From: Pseudomonas peradeniyensis
GTDB lineage: Bacteria > Pseudomonadota > Gammaproteobacteria > Pseudomonadales > Pseudomonadaceae
Assembly (NCBI RefSeq): GCF_014268935.2
Contig: NZ_JABWRJ020000003.1
Coordinates: 682,001-746,000 of the forward strand
DNA length: 64,000 bases
Reading direction: 5' to 3'
In this document: positions 26,697 to 35,394 of the stretch, piece after piece
Numbering within the stretch: the stretch's first letter is position 1
Layout: every line of letters begins with the position of its first letter
The notes under the pieces: model-generated
Databases searched by the model: none
Told to the model about the DNA's origin: nothing
What the model saw: only the letters and a program-made list of their open reading frames with translations
Position numbers and translations under genes: made by a program

Positions 26697-27962
26697 TCAG
26701 AGATGAATCGACAAACCATCGGCCAGCGACTGCCGATAGGCGCGCCAGGCCGGCACGCTACCCATCAGCAGTGCCGCGCCGAGGATGATGGCCAGCAAGG
26801 TCCACTCGTGGGCGCTCGGCCAGGCCAGTGGCAGGTATAGCCCATAGTTGGCCTGTACATAGCCTTGGGCCAGGGCGATGCCCGCGTACAGCAACCCCAG
26901 GCCGGCGGCGATGCCCGCCAGTGCCAGGGCCAGCGCCTCGAGCACCAGCAGCCCGGCGATGTGCCAGGGACGGGCGCCCACCGAACGCAGGATGGCCATT
27001 TCCCGGCGGCGCTCGTTGAGGCTGGTGAGAATGGCCGTAAGCATGCCGATCAGGCCGGTGAGCACGACGAACAGCGACACCACGAACAAGGCCTGCTCCG
27101 CCGTGCCCATCAGGCTCCACAGCTCCTGCAGGGCCACGCCGGGCAGGATCGCCAGCAGCGGTTCGGCGCGGTACTCGTTGATTTCGCGCTGCAGGCTGAA
27201 GGTGGCGATTTTGCTGTTGAGCCCGAGCATGAAGGCGGTGATGGCGGCAGGCTGCAGATCCATGGTGCGGGCCTGCTCGGCGCTGATGCGCCCGGCGCCA
27301 CGGGCCGGCACGCCGTTGTGCCAGTCGATGTGGATCGCCTCCATGCCGGCCAGGCTGATGTGCAGGGTACGGTCCACCGGAGTGCCGGTGCGCTCGAGCA
27401 CGCCGACCACGGTGAACGGCTTGTCGTCATGCTTGACCAGGCTGATGGCGGCTACACCATGCGCCAGCACCAGCTTGTCGCCGAGCTTGTAGTGCAGCGC
27501 CTCGGCCACTTCGGCGCCGAGCACCACCTCGAACGGATCGTCGGCGAACGCCCGGCCCTGGTCGAGTGCCAGGTGCTGGCGGCGGCCGAACTGGTAATGG
27601 CTGAAGTAGTCGGTGGTGGTGCCCATCACCCGGTAGCCACGGTGCGAGTCGCCCAGGGAGATGGGGATCGCCCATTTCACCCGCGGGTCGCTGGCGTAGT
27701 GCTGGTAGCTGTCCCAACGGATGTTGTTGGTGGCGTTGCCGATGCGGAACACCGAGTACAGCAGCAGGTTCACCGACCCCGAGCGGGCGCCGACGATCAG
27801 GTCGGTGCCGCTGATGGTGCTGGCGAAGCTGGCGCGGGCCTCGGTGCGCACCCGCTCGACGGCCAGCAGCAGGCACACCGACAGGGCGATGGCAAAGGCG
27901 GTGAGCAGTGCGGTGAAACGGCGGTTGGCCAGGCTGGCCAGGGCAAGGCGAAGCAGGTACAT
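26697..27962 (-). CDS. ABC transporter permease, FtsX/MacB type
   Basis: 421 residues: one N-terminal membrane helix (ALLTAFAIALSVCLLLAVER), a large periplasmic domain, and three C-terminal helices of the FtsX fold (LFVVSLFVVLTGLIGMLTAILTSLNERRREMAILRSVGA is split here by a cytoplasmic turn). The start overlaps the ATPase stop by ATGA. With the ATPase it forms a mechanotransmission or export-type ABC system. Its His-rich partner upstream suggests a link to metal homeostasis. Confidence 0.85.
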   Translation of the reverse strand: MYLLRLALASLANRRFTALLTAFAIALSVCLLLAVERVRTEARASFASTISGTDLIVGARSGSVNLLLYSVFRIGNATNNIRWDSYQHYASDPRVKWAIPISLGDSHRGYRVMGTTTDYFSHYQFGRRQHLALDQGRAFADDPFEVVLGAEVAEALHYKLGDKLVLAHGVAAISLVKHDDKPFTVVGVLERTGTPVDRTLHISLAGMEAIHIDWHNGVPARGAGRISAEQARTMDLQPAAITAFMLGLNSKIATFSLQREINEYRAEPLLAILPGVALQELWSLMGTAEQALFVVSLFVVLTGLIGMLTAILTSLNERRREMAILRSVGARPWHIAGLLVLEALALALAGIAAGLGLLYAGIALAQGYVQANYGLYLPLAWPSAHEWTLLAIILGAALLMGSVPAWRAYRQSLADGLSIHL

Positions 27963-28672
27963 CAGGCCTCCCGGGGCTTGGCGGCGCGGTTGAGCTCGGC
28001 CAGGGACAGGTGCCGGTCGAACAGCGGCGCCAGGCTCTGGTCATGGCTGACGAACAGCAGGCTGGCGCCGGCGTCGCGGCACTCGTCGAACAGCAGGCGG
28101 ATGAAGGCCTCGCGGGTATCGGCGTCGAGGGCCGAGGTGGGCTCGTCGGCGATCACCAGCTCGGGCTGACCGATCAGCGCCCGTGCTGCGGCAACCCGCT
28201 GCTGCTGGCCGATCGACAGGCTGTCGGCGCGGCGGGCGAGCAGGGTCGGGTCGTCCAGGCCCAGGTGAGCGAGCAGTTGGGCAGCGGCCTGGTCGATGCT
28301 GCCATGGCGCTGGGCGGCGCGGGCCGCGCGGCTTTTCGAGAAGCGGCAGGGCAGCTCGACATTCTCCCGCACCGACAGGAACGGCAGCAGGTTGAACTGC
28401 TGGAAGATGTAGCCGGTGTGATCGACCCGGAAGCGGTCGCGCGCGCCCTGGCCCAGGCTCGCGAGGTCCTGGCCAAGCAGGCGGATGCTGCCTTGCCCAG
28501 GGCGGTTGACGCCGCCCAGCAGGCCGAGCAGGGTGGTCTTGCCGCTGCCGCTGGGGCCCTTGAGGAACAGCGCCTCGCCGGGCTCCAGGCGAAATGCAGG
28601 GATTTCCAGCAGCGGCGCCTGGCCGGGCCAGGCGAACACCAGGTCATGCAGTTCGATCAGCGGCTGGTTCAT
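27962..28672 (-). CDS. ABC transporter ATP-binding protein, LolD/MacB type
   Basis: 236 residues with Walker A GPSGSGKTTLL, Q-loop, signature LSIGQQQRVAAARAL and Walker B LVIADEPTSALD, then the switch histidine in LFVSHDQ. Sits directly 3' of the His-rich secreted protein and is fused by ATGA overlap to the permease gene. Confidence 0.92.
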   Translation of the reverse strand: MNQPLIELHDLVFAWPGQAPLLEIPAFRLEPGEALFLKGPSGSGKTTLLGLLGGVNRPGQGSIRLLGQDLASLGQGARDRFRVDHTGYIFQQFNLLPFLSVRENVELPCRFSKSRAARAAQRHGSIDQAAAQLLAHLGLDDPTLLARRADSLSIGQQQRVAAARALIGQPELVIADEPTSALDADTREAFIRLLFDECRDAGASLLFVSHDQSLAPLFDRHLSLAELNRAAKPREA

Positions 28673-29248
28673 TCAGAACGCGACCACGGCCTTGGCGGGG
28701 GTGGCCTCGATGCCTTTCTGGCCGTTGGGGCCGATCAGTTGCACGTTGATCTTCTGGGTCTGCGGGAAGGTCTTGAACAGCGGGCCGAGATCGATCTGGG
28801 TGAGTTTGCCCGGGGTGGCGCAGGTCAGCTGATAGTGGGCGTTGACGTCGGCGTGGGCGTGGGCGTGACCGTGCTCATGACTGTCGCCATCCTCGTCGGT
28901 TTGGGCGGCGTCACCGAACAGCGGGCTTTCCAGCTCCTGGGCGTCTTCCTTGCAACCGGCGGCCGGGGCAACGCCAAACAGTTTCAGGGGCTGTTCGAGC
29001 TGTTGGCGGGCAGCGGTGACCTTGGCCTTGTCGGCATCGCTGCTGGCCACGTGCTCGAAGCCGACGATGTTCATCGCCGGGCTGTCCAGTTCCAGTTCGA
29101 GGGTGTTGCCGTCGAGCACCGCATTGAGCTTGGCCACGCCATGCTCGTGGGCGCCGAGGGTGCCATGGTCATGATCGTGGTCGTCGTGGGCATGGGCCAC
29201 GGCCAGGGGCAGCAGGGCGAAGGGCAGGGCGAGCAACAGACGACGCAT
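28673..29248 (-). CDS. His-rich DUF2796 (ZrgA-type) periplasmic metal-binding protein
   Basis: 191 residues from ATG 29248: a signal peptide (RRLLLALPFALLPLAVAHA), then a His/Asp-rich run HDDHDHDHG, HEHGVAKLNA, and a second cluster HEHGHAHAHADVNAH, both strong candidates for zinc binding. Family members are zinc-regulated in Gammaproteobacteria. It heads a tight four-gene operon with the ABC ATPase, permease and DUF3299 protein, and a Zur-like palindrome lies upstream. Confidence 0.82.
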   Translation of the reverse strand: MRRLLLALPFALLPLAVAHAHDDHDHDHGTLGAHEHGVAKLNAVLDGNTLELELDSPAMNIVGFEHVASSDADKAKVTAARQQLEQPLKLFGVAPAAGCKEDAQELESPLFGDAAQTDEDGDSHEHGHAHAHADVNAHYQLTCATPGKLTQIDLGPLFKTFPQTQKINVQLIGPNGQKGIEATPAKAVVAF

Positions 29249-29280
29249 GGACGGCTCCACAGGCGGCTTGGAAAGATTTT

Positions 29281-29294
29281 GTGATGTTATAACA
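29281..29294 (-). promoter_or_regulatory. Candidate Zur operator
   Basis: Minus-strand TGTTATAACATCAC contains a perfect 10-bp palindrome TGTTATAACA (29285-29294) within an A/T-rich stretch 33-46 nt upstream of the ATG. Half-site TGTTATA is the core of known gammaproteobacterial Zur boxes. The full 23-bp consensus is not met, so support comes mainly from the downstream zinc-type genes. Confidence 0.45.
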
Positions 29295-29382
29295 ATTTTT
29301 CTTTGCCCCGCCAGCCTGCCTGGCACAGGTTTCATGTTCGTGGGAGCATGGCGGCATCGAGACTGGAGGCAGGGTACCTATC

Positions 29383-29727
29383 GTGAGAATTCGTGGACAG
29401 ATCGGTGAATGGCCGGTGGACCTGACCGTTGAACTGGCGCCGGAAGAGTGGGCGCAGCTGGGACGTCGGCTGGAGGTGCCGGCGTCTGTCGAGGTGGTGC
29501 CGGTCACCGGCAGCCCAGCGCCTCGGCAGGATGACGGGCAATGGGCGGCGGCGCGAGAAGTGCTGCGCCAGGCGGGTCAGATGAGTGGGCCGGAGCTTCT
29601 GGAGCGCCTGGAAGGGCTGGCCGGAAGCGTGGCGGCGGGCAAGCGGCTGCTGGTGCGCTTGCGCCACAGCAGTGAGGTGAAGGTGGAAAGCGGCGTGGAT
29701 GCGCCGGTGTATCGCTGGGTGGGATGA
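29383..29727 (+). CDS. Hypothetical protein, conserved-looking
   Basis: 114 residues from GTG 29383 with a GGAGG box about 14 nt upstream. Acidic and Ala/Leu-rich, no signal or membrane segment. The middle (REVLRQAGQMSGPELLERLEGL) is predicted helical. I do not recognise the family. It is divergent from the metal operon and convergent with cnoX; codon use is like its neighbours, so it is likely a real gene. Confidence 0.6.
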   Translation: MRIRGQIGEWPVDLTVELAPEEWAQLGRRLEVPASVEVVPVTGSPAPRQDDGQWAAAREVLRQAGQMSGPELLERLEGLAGSVAAGKRLLVRLRHSSEVKVESGVDAPVYRWVG

Positions 29728-29728
29728 G

Positions 29729-29747
29729 GGGGCTGCAAAGCAGCCCC
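29729..29747. terminator. Hairpin between convergent genes
   Basis: GGGGCTGC (29729-29736), AAA loop, GCAGCCCC (29740-29747): a perfect 8-bp stem immediately after the stop of the 29383 gene and 8 nt before the stop of cnoX. No T-tract is present; it may serve both strands. Confidence 0.45.
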
Positions 29748-29754
29748 AGCAGCC

Positions 29755-30642
29755 TCAGAACAGCGCAGCAGAGAGCTTGCGGCGATACACACTGACCAGC
29801 GGATGAGCGTTGCCCAGCAGTTCGAACACCTGCAGCAGCGCCTTCTGCGGCAAGCCGTTCTCGTAGGCACGGTTGCGCTGGAACAGCTTCAGCAGCCCAT
29901 CCATCGCGGCCTCGTACTGTTGGCGCGCCAGCTGCTGGATGCACAGCTGGTAGGCTGCCTCGTCGTCCTGCGGGTTTTGCGCCAGGCGGCTCTTCAGCTC
30001 GGCGGCTTCCGGCAGGCTGGCGGCCTGGCGCAGGAAGGTCAGCTGGGCCTTGGCGCCGGCCAGGGCGGCCTTGTGCTCGTCGGTCTTGACCGCGTCGAGT
30101 ACCACCTGGGCCTCGCCCAGCTCGCCGCGCTCGGCCAGGCAGCGGGCATAGAGGATCAGTGCCTCGGCATTGCTGTTGTCTTCACCCAGCAGCACCTGCA
30201 ACAGGGCTTCGGCTTCGCTGAAGCGGCTTTCGGCGAACAGCGCCTTGGCCTGCTCCAGCGGCGCGGCGGCGGGCGGCGCGGGCATCTGCACATGGGGTTC
30301 GAGCATGGCGCGGATGGCCGACTCGGGTTGCGCGCCGGCGAAACCGTCGACCGGCTGGCCGTCCTTGAACAGCACCACGGTCGGCAGGCTGCGGATGCCG
30401 AACTGGGCGACGACCTGCTGCTCGACGTCGCAGTTGATCTTGGCCAGCAGCAGTTCGCCCTGATAACCCTCGGTAATCTTCGCCAGCAGCGGCATCAGCG
30501 CCTTGCACGGCGCGCACCACTCGGCCCAGAAGTCGACCAGCACCGGCTTGTGGAAGGAGTTCTCGATGACCAGTTGCTGGAAGTTGGCATCGGTGGCATC
30601 GAAGATGTACGGCACATCTTTGTTATCAGAAGCTTGGCTCAT
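29755..30642 (-). CDS. cnoX: Co-chaperone thioredoxin CnoX/YbbN
   Basis: 295 residues from ATG 30642. Residues 10-115 are a thioredoxin fold with active site WAEWCAPCKAL; the remainder is a TPR-like helical domain (SEAEALLQVLL, ALILYARCLAERGELGEA) typical of YbbN. It holds oxidatively damaged proteins and hands them to GroEL/DnaK. Full length for the family. The CAPC active site carries both cysteines, unlike the SxxC form of E. coli. Confidence 0.9.
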   Translation of the reverse strand: MSQASDNKDVPYIFDATDANFQQLVIENSFHKPVLVDFWAEWCAPCKALMPLLAKITEGYQGELLLAKINCDVEQQVVAQFGIRSLPTVVLFKDGQPVDGFAGAQPESAIRAMLEPHVQMPAPPAAAPLEQAKALFAESRFSEAEALLQVLLGEDNSNAEALILYARCLAERGELGEAQVVLDAVKTDEHKAALAGAKAQLTFLRQAASLPEAAELKSRLAQNPQDDEAAYQLCIQQLARQQYEAAMDGLLKLFQRNRAYENGLPQKALLQVFELLGNAHPLVSVYRRKLSAALF

Positions 30643-30673
30643 CGCAACTCTCGCAAATCCGTGAATACCCCCA

Positions 30674-31333
30674 CTATAAGGGCTCGCGGCTGGCATGGTA
30701 CAGGCTGACCCGGCGGAATTCGTGCGGCTCGGCCAGATCCGGCAGGGTCAGCGCCTCGAGCACGCCGAGCGGGCGGTATAGCGGGTGGCTGAAATCGCGC
30801 ACCCGCGAATCGGCCACCAGCGCCTGGCGACCACGGCTGAGGAATTCGTCCAGCAGCGGCAGGTTGGCGCGGTCGTAGAGCACATCGGCGACCAGGATCA
30901 GGTCGAAGCGGTCGGCCTCGGCGAAGAAATCGCTGCTGTAATTCAGCGTCACACCGTTCAGCGCGGCGTTGGCGCGACAGGCGTCCAGGGCCAGCGGATC
31001 GAGGTCGCAGGCCACCACCTCCAGCGCGCCGGCCCGGGCGGCGGCGATCCCGGCGATGCCGGAGCCGGCGCCGAAATCCAGCACGCGCTTGCCGCGCACC
31101 CACTGCGGGTGCTCGGCCAAGTAGCGCGCCATGGCCAGGCCGCTGGCCCAGCAGAAACTCCAGTAGGGCGGCTCCTCGAGAATGCGCCGGGTTTCCTCGC
31201 GGGTGAATTCGCGGTCCATGTTCTGGTCGTCGATCAACCAGAGTGTCAGGTCGCACCCGGGCAGTTCGCTGACGATCAGCCGCGCTTCGCCGATCAGGCC
31301 GCTCAGGGCCTGTTGCAGGATTGCCGGGGCCAT
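30674..31333 (-). CDS. SAM-dependent protein methyltransferase (ETFBKMT/PrmA-like)
   Basis: 219 residues with a Rossmann SAM site: VLDFGAGSGIAGIAAARAGA, acidic strand VVACDLDP, and DLILVADVLYD. The N-terminal region (PYWSFCWASGLAMARYL) resembles the lysine methyltransferase group that modifies electron-transfer flavoprotein beta. The start directly follows the lipoprotein stop, so the two are cotranscribed. The exact protein substrate is inferred, not shown. Confidence 0.75.
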   Translation of the reverse strand: MAPAILQQALSGLIGEARLIVSELPGCDLTLWLIDDQNMDREFTREETRRILEEPPYWSFCWASGLAMARYLAEHPQWVRGKRVLDFGAGSGIAGIAAARAGALEVVACDLDPLALDACRANAALNGVTLNYSSDFFAEADRFDLILVADVLYDRANLPLLDEFLSRGRQALVADSRVRDFSHPLYRPLGVLEALTLPDLAEPHEFRRVSLYHASREPL

Positions 31334-31786
31334 CTAGGGTGCCTTTTCGAAACGCAGCGGGCCGGTGGCCTGGGTTTGGGCCTGGGCAATGCGAACCGGT
31401 GGCAGGTGCAGGATCAGCTGGCCGGAGCGGCTGGCGCGGCCGCGCAGTTCGACCCGGGCCCCGACGGGGAAGGCTTCGGGGTTGAAGCGCAGGCGGTAGG
31501 GCAGGGCCTGGCCGGTGCCGTTCAGGGTGCTGCTGGCCAGCAGTTGCTGTGGCCGGCCACGCTCGTCGATCACCAGCAGGGCCAGCTCCACGTCGGCACC
31601 CGCCGGGATTTCCAGCAGGGTGCCGCTCAGCTCGCGCTGGTAGGCTGGCAGCGGGCCCAGGGGTTCGGTTTTCTTCGCCACCTTGGCCGGCACCGGGGCC
31701 GGGGCCTGTTCCGGCTTGGGGCGGTCGCTGCCGCAGGCGGCGAGCAGGGCGGCGCAACACAGCACGACGAGCGCTCGAGGGTGCAT
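31334..31786 (-). CDS. YbaY-type lipoprotein
   Basis: 150 residues from ATG 31786. Lipobox LLAACGS with the lipidated Cys at about residue 17, a Pro/Ala/Lys linker, then a YbaY-like beta domain (LSGTLLEIPAGADVELALLVID, LPYRLRFNPEAFPVGARVELRG). Expected on the inner face of the outer membrane. Divergent from nrdR. Confidence 0.78.
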   Translation of the reverse strand: MHPRALVVLCCAALLAACGSDRPKPEQAPAPVPAKVAKKTEPLGPLPAYQRELSGTLLEIPAGADVELALLVIDERGRPQQLLASSTLNGTGQALPYRLRFNPEAFPVGARVELRGRASRSGQLILHLPPVRIAQAQTQATGPLRFEKAP

Positions 31787-31834
31787 GGGGTAGTCCTTCA
31801 CGGGCAGATTTGCATGGATGGTAAACCCTTTGGC

Positions 31835-31862
31835 TTGTCTTGCCAGTGCAATGCGCTACCAT
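31835..31862 (+). promoter_or_regulatory. Candidate sigma70 promoter of nrdR
   Basis: TTGTCT (31835-31840), 16-nt spacer, TACCAT (31857-31862), placed about 30 nt before the nrdR ATG. A plausible but weak match to the consensus. Confidence 0.35.
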
Positions 31863-31891
31863 GGCCCTCCCTTTTTTTGTTGCCTGCCACC

Positions 31892-32356
31892 ATGCACTGT
31901 CCGTTTTGCGGTGCCAACGACACCAAGGTCATCGACTCGCGTCTGGTCGCCGAGGGCGAACAGGTGCGTCGCCGGCGCGAATGCGTCGCCTGCGGCGAGC
32001 GCTTCACTACCTTTGAAACCGCCGAGCTGGTCCTGCCCCGGCTGATCAAGCAGGACGGCACGCGCCAGCCCTTCGACGAAGACAAGCTGCGCGCCGGCAT
32101 GCAGCGCGCGCTGGAAAAGCGCCCGGTCAGCGTCGAGCGCCTGGAAGCGGCGCTGGCGCACATCAAGAGCCGCCTGCGCGCCACCGGTGAACGCGAAGTG
32201 AAGTCGCTGGTGGTCGGTGAGATGGTGATGGCCGAGCTGCGCAAGCTCGACGAGGTGGCCTACATCCGTTTCGCCTCGGTCTACCGGCGGTTCCAGGACC
32301 TCGACGAATTCCGCGAAGAAATCGACCGCCTGGCCCGCGAGCCGGCTAAAGAGTAA
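31892..32356 (+). CDS. nrdR: Transcriptional repressor NrdR
   Basis: 154 residues: N-terminal zinc ribbon with two CxxC pairs (MHCPFCGANDTKV and CVACGERFTTFE) and a C-terminal ATP-cone (PRLIKQDGTRQPFDEDKL). Senses dATP/ATP and represses ribonucleotide reductase genes by binding NrdR boxes. Start of the nrdR-rib block; ribD begins 2 nt after its stop. Confidence 0.96.
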   Translation: MHCPFCGANDTKVIDSRLVAEGEQVRRRRECVACGERFTTFETAELVLPRLIKQDGTRQPFDEDKLRAGMQRALEKRPVSVERLEAALAHIKSRLRATGEREVKSLVVGEMVMAELRKLDEVAYIRFASVYRRFQDLDEFREEIDRLAREPAKE

Positions 32357-32358
32357 GC

Positions 32359-33486
32359 ATGTCCAGCCAAGCCATTCTCGACGCCCACTTCATGGCCCGC
32401 GCCGTGGAACTGGCCCGCAAGGGCCTGTACAGCACCCACCCCAACCCCCGCGTGGGTTGCGTGATCGTGCGTGACGGCGAGGTGGTCGGCGAAGGCTGGC
32501 ATGTGCGCGCCGGCGAGCCCCACGCTGAGGTCCATGCCTTGCGCCAGGCCGGCGAGCGTGCCCGCGGCGCCTGTGCCTACGTCACCCTTGAGCCCTGCAG
32601 CCACCATGGCCGTACGCCGCCGTGCGCCGAGGCGCTGGTCAAGGCCGGGGTGGCGCGAGTGGTGGCGGCCATGCAGGACCCCAATCCGCAAGTGGCCGGC
32701 AATGGCCTGCGGCGTTTGCGCGAAGCCGGCATCGAAGTCGCCAGCGGCGTGCTCGAGGCCGAGGCCCGCGCGCTCAACCCGGGGTTCCTCAAACGCATGG
32801 AGCAGGGCCTGCCGTTCGTGCGCGCCAAGCTGGCCATGAGCCTGGACGGCCGCACTGCCATGGCCAGCGGCGAAAGCCAGTGGATCACCGGCCCTGCGGC
32901 GCGTGCCGCGGTGCAGCGCCTGCGCGCCCGTTCCAGCGTGGTACTGACCAGCGCCGAGAGTGTGCTGTTCGACCAGGCCCGCATGACCGTGCGCGGCGAG
33001 GAACTGGGCCTGGATGACGCCCTCACCGCCCTGGCCCTGTCGCGCCCGCCGTTGCGCGTGCTGGTCGACGGGCGCCTGCGCCTGCCGCTGGACGCGCCGT
33101 TCTTCCAGGCCGGCCCGGCGCTGGTGGTGACCGCCGCCGGTGAAGACCCGCGCTACGCGGCCGCCGGCCATGAACTGATCAACCTGCCCGGCAGCGAGGG
33201 TCGCGTCGACCTGCCGGCACTGCTGCGCACCCTGGCCGGGCGCGGGGTCAACGAAATCCTGCTGGAGGCCGGCGCCGGCCTGGTCGGCGCCTTCGCCCGC
33301 CAGGGCCTGGTCGACGAGTACCAGCTGTTCGTCGCCGGCACCTTCCTCGGCTCCGACGCCCGTCCGTTGCTGGACTGGCCGCTGTCGAAAATGAGCGAGG
33401 CGCCGCGACTGAAGATCACCGAAATGCGCGCGGTCGGCGATGACTGGCGAGTCACTGCCATCCCCCTGCCGCCCCCCGGCGTATAA
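32359..33486 (+). CDS. ribD: Bifunctional pyrimidine deaminase/reductase
   Basis: 375 residues. The N-terminal deaminase has zinc motif HAEVHAL and PCSHHGRTPPCAEALV; the C-terminal reductase begins near FVRAKLAMSLDGRTAMASGESQWITG and binds NADPH. Catalyses the second and third steps of riboflavin synthesis from GTP. TATAAT overlaps its stop codon (33482-33487) and might give ribE an extra promoter. Confidence 0.95.
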   Translation: MSSQAILDAHFMARAVELARKGLYSTHPNPRVGCVIVRDGEVVGEGWHVRAGEPHAEVHALRQAGERARGACAYVTLEPCSHHGRTPPCAEALVKAGVARVVAAMQDPNPQVAGNGLRRLREAGIEVASGVLEAEARALNPGFLKRMEQGLPFVRAKLAMSLDGRTAMASGESQWITGPAARAAVQRLRARSSVVLTSAESVLFDQARMTVRGEELGLDDALTALALSRPPLRVLVDGRLRLPLDAPFFQAGPALVVTAAGEDPRYAAAGHELINLPGSEGRVDLPALLRTLAGRGVNEILLEAGAGLVGAFARQGLVDEYQLFVAGTFLGSDARPLLDWPLSKMSEAPRLKITEMRAVGDDWRVTAIPLPPPGV

Positions 33487-33527
33487 TGCCAGGCTTGCCT
33501 CGCGCAGCCCGTATCTAGGAGAACACC

Positions 33528-34193
33528 ATGTTCACCGGCATCATCGAATCCATCGGCACCATCCGCAGCCTCACCCCCAAGGGCGGTGACGTGCGCGTCT
33601 ACGTAGAGACCGGCAAGCTCGACCTGGGCGACGTCAAGCTCGGCGACAGCATCGCGGTCAACGGCGTGTGCCTGACCGCCGTCGAGCTGCCCGGCGACGG
33701 CTTCTGGGCCGACGTCAGCGTCGAGACCCTCAAACGCACCGCCATGGTCGATCTCAAGAGCGGCAGCCGGGTCAACCTGGAAAAGGCCCTGACCCCCACC
33801 ACCCGCCTGGGCGGCCACCTGGTCAGCGGCCACGTCGACGGCGTCGGCGAGATCGTCTCGCGCGCCGATAACGCCCGCGCCATCCAGTTTCGCGTGCGCG
33901 CGCCCAAGGAGCTGGCCAAGTACATCGCCCACAAGGGCTCGATCACCGTCGACGGCACCAGCCTGACGGTCAACGAAGTCGATGGCGCCGAGTTCGAGCT
34001 GACCATCGTCCCGCACACCCTGTCCGAAACCATCATGGCCGACTACCGCGCAGGGCGTCGGGTGAACCTTGAGGTCGACCTGCTGGCCCGTTACCTGGAG
34101 CGTCTGCTGCTGGGCGACAAGGCCGCCGAGCCGAGCAAAGGCAGTGGCATCACCGAAAGCTTCCTGGCCGCCAACGGCTTCTTGAAATCCTGA
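33528..34193 (+). CDS. ribE: Riboflavin synthase alpha subunit
   Basis: 221 residues made of two similar lumazine-binding barrels: MFTGIIESIG...VNGVCLTAVEL in the first and LGGHLVSGHVDG...VDGTSLTVNEV in the second. Dismutates two dimethyl-ribityl-lumazine molecules into riboflavin. Good AGGAG box upstream. Confidence 0.95.
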   Translation: MFTGIIESIGTIRSLTPKGGDVRVYVETGKLDLGDVKLGDSIAVNGVCLTAVELPGDGFWADVSVETLKRTAMVDLKSGSRVNLEKALTPTTRLGGHLVSGHVDGVGEIVSRADNARAIQFRVRAPKELAKYIAHKGSITVDGTSLTVNEVDGAEFELTIVPHTLSETIMADYRAGRRVNLEVDLLARYLERLLLGDKAAEPSKGSGITESFLAANGFLKS

Positions 34194-34211
34194 TTGAGAA
34201 GGGGGTGCCGC

Positions 34212-35303
34212 GTGGCGCTCAACAGCATCGAAGAACTGGTCGAAGACATCCGCCAGGGCAAAATGGTCATCCTCATGGATGACGAAGACCGCGAGAACGA
34301 AGGCGACATCATCATGGCGGCCGAGTGCTGCCTGCCCGAGCACATCAACTTCATGGCCAAGCACGCCCGTGGCCTGATCTGCATGCCGATGACCCGCGAG
34401 CGCTGCGAGACGCTCAAGCTGCCGCTGATGGCGCCGCGCAACGGCTCGGGCTTCGGCACCAAGTTCACCGTGTCGATCGAGGCCGCCGAAGGCGTCACCA
34501 CCGGCATCTCCGCCGCCGACCGCGCCCGCACCGTGCAGGCCGCCGCCGCCAAGGACGCCAAGGCCGAGGACATCGTCAGCCCCGGCCACATCTTCCCGCT
34601 GATGGCCCAGCCCGGCGGTACCCTGGCCCGCGCCGGCCACACCGAGGCCGCCTGCGACCTGGCGCGCATGGCCGGCTTCGAGCCGAGCGGGGTGATCTGC
34701 GAGGTGATGAACGACGACGGCACCATGTCGCGCCGCGCCGAGCTGGAAGTGTTCGCCGCCGAGCACGGCCTGAAGATCGGCACCATCGCCGACCTGATCC
34801 ACTACCGCATGATCCACGAGCGCACCGTGCAGCGCGTCTCCGAGCAGCCGATCGAGAGCGAGCTGGGCCAGTTCAACCTGGTCACCTACCGCGACGCGGT
34901 GGAAGGCGACGTGCACATGGCCCTGACCCTGGGCAAGATCTGCGCCGAAGAGCCGACCCTGGTGCGGGTGCACAACATGGACCCGCTGCGCGACCTGCTG
35001 ATGGTCAAGCAGCCGGGCCGCTGGAGCCTGCGCGCGGCCATGAGCGCCGTGGCCGAGGCCGGCAGCGGCGTGGTGCTGCTGCTGGGCCACCCGCTGGACG
35101 GCGACGTGCTGCTGGCGCATATCCGCGAGAGCGCGGGCGATGCCCCGGCGAAAGCGCCGACCACCTACAGCACCGTCGGTGCCGGTTCGCAGATCCTGCG
35201 CGACCTCGGCGTGCGCAAGATGCGCCTGATGAGTTCGCCGATGAAGTTCAATGCGATATCCGGATTCGATCTGGAAGTTGTAGAATACGTGCCCTCCGAG
35301 TGA
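34212..35303 (+). CDS. ribBA: DHBP synthase fused to a degenerate GTP cyclohydrolase II domain (RibBX type)
   Basis: 363 residues from GTG 34212 (GAGAAGGGG upstream). Residues 1-205 are an intact 3,4-dihydroxy-2-butanone-4-phosphate synthase: DDEDRENEGDI, TGISAADRARTV, HTEAACDLARMAG. The C-terminal half aligns with RibA but lacks the zinc-binding Cys triad: where RibA has SECLTGD and RCDCG, this has NMDPLRDLLMV. So only the RibB activity is expected; ribA at 38741 supplies the cyclohydrolase. The C domain may be structural or regulatory. Confidence 0.92.
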   Translation: MALNSIEELVEDIRQGKMVILMDDEDRENEGDIIMAAECCLPEHINFMAKHARGLICMPMTRERCETLKLPLMAPRNGSGFGTKFTVSIEAAEGVTTGISAADRARTVQAAAAKDAKAEDIVSPGHIFPLMAQPGGTLARAGHTEAACDLARMAGFEPSGVICEVMNDDGTMSRRAELEVFAAEHGLKIGTIADLIHYRMIHERTVQRVSEQPIESELGQFNLVTYRDAVEGDVHMALTLGKICAEEPTLVRVHNMDPLRDLLMVKQPGRWSLRAAMSAVAEAGSGVVLLLGHPLDGDVLLAHIRESAGDAPAKAPTTYSTVGAGSQILRDLGVRKMRLMSSPMKFNAISGFDLEVVEYVPSE

Positions 35304-35347
35304 CTTGAGGCGGCCTGATCGCCCATAGACTCGAGTCAAAACCCTCC

Positions 35348-35371
35348 CGAGGCCGCCACAGCGCGGCCTCG
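35348..35371 (+). terminator. Intercistronic hairpin before ribH
   Basis: CGAGGCCGC (35348-35356) and GCGGCCTCG (35363-35371) form a perfect 9-bp stem with a 6-nt loop, 24 nt before the ribH ATG. No T-tract, so attenuation or RNA processing is more likely than full termination. Confidence 0.4.
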
Positions 35372-35394
35372 CTCTTGAAGATGAGAACTCCGGA

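Noticed and set aside
32357..35394. FMN riboswitch in the main rib cluster
   Set aside because: Intergenic gaps are too short or lack RFN blocks; the only RFN element is at 51787-51917.
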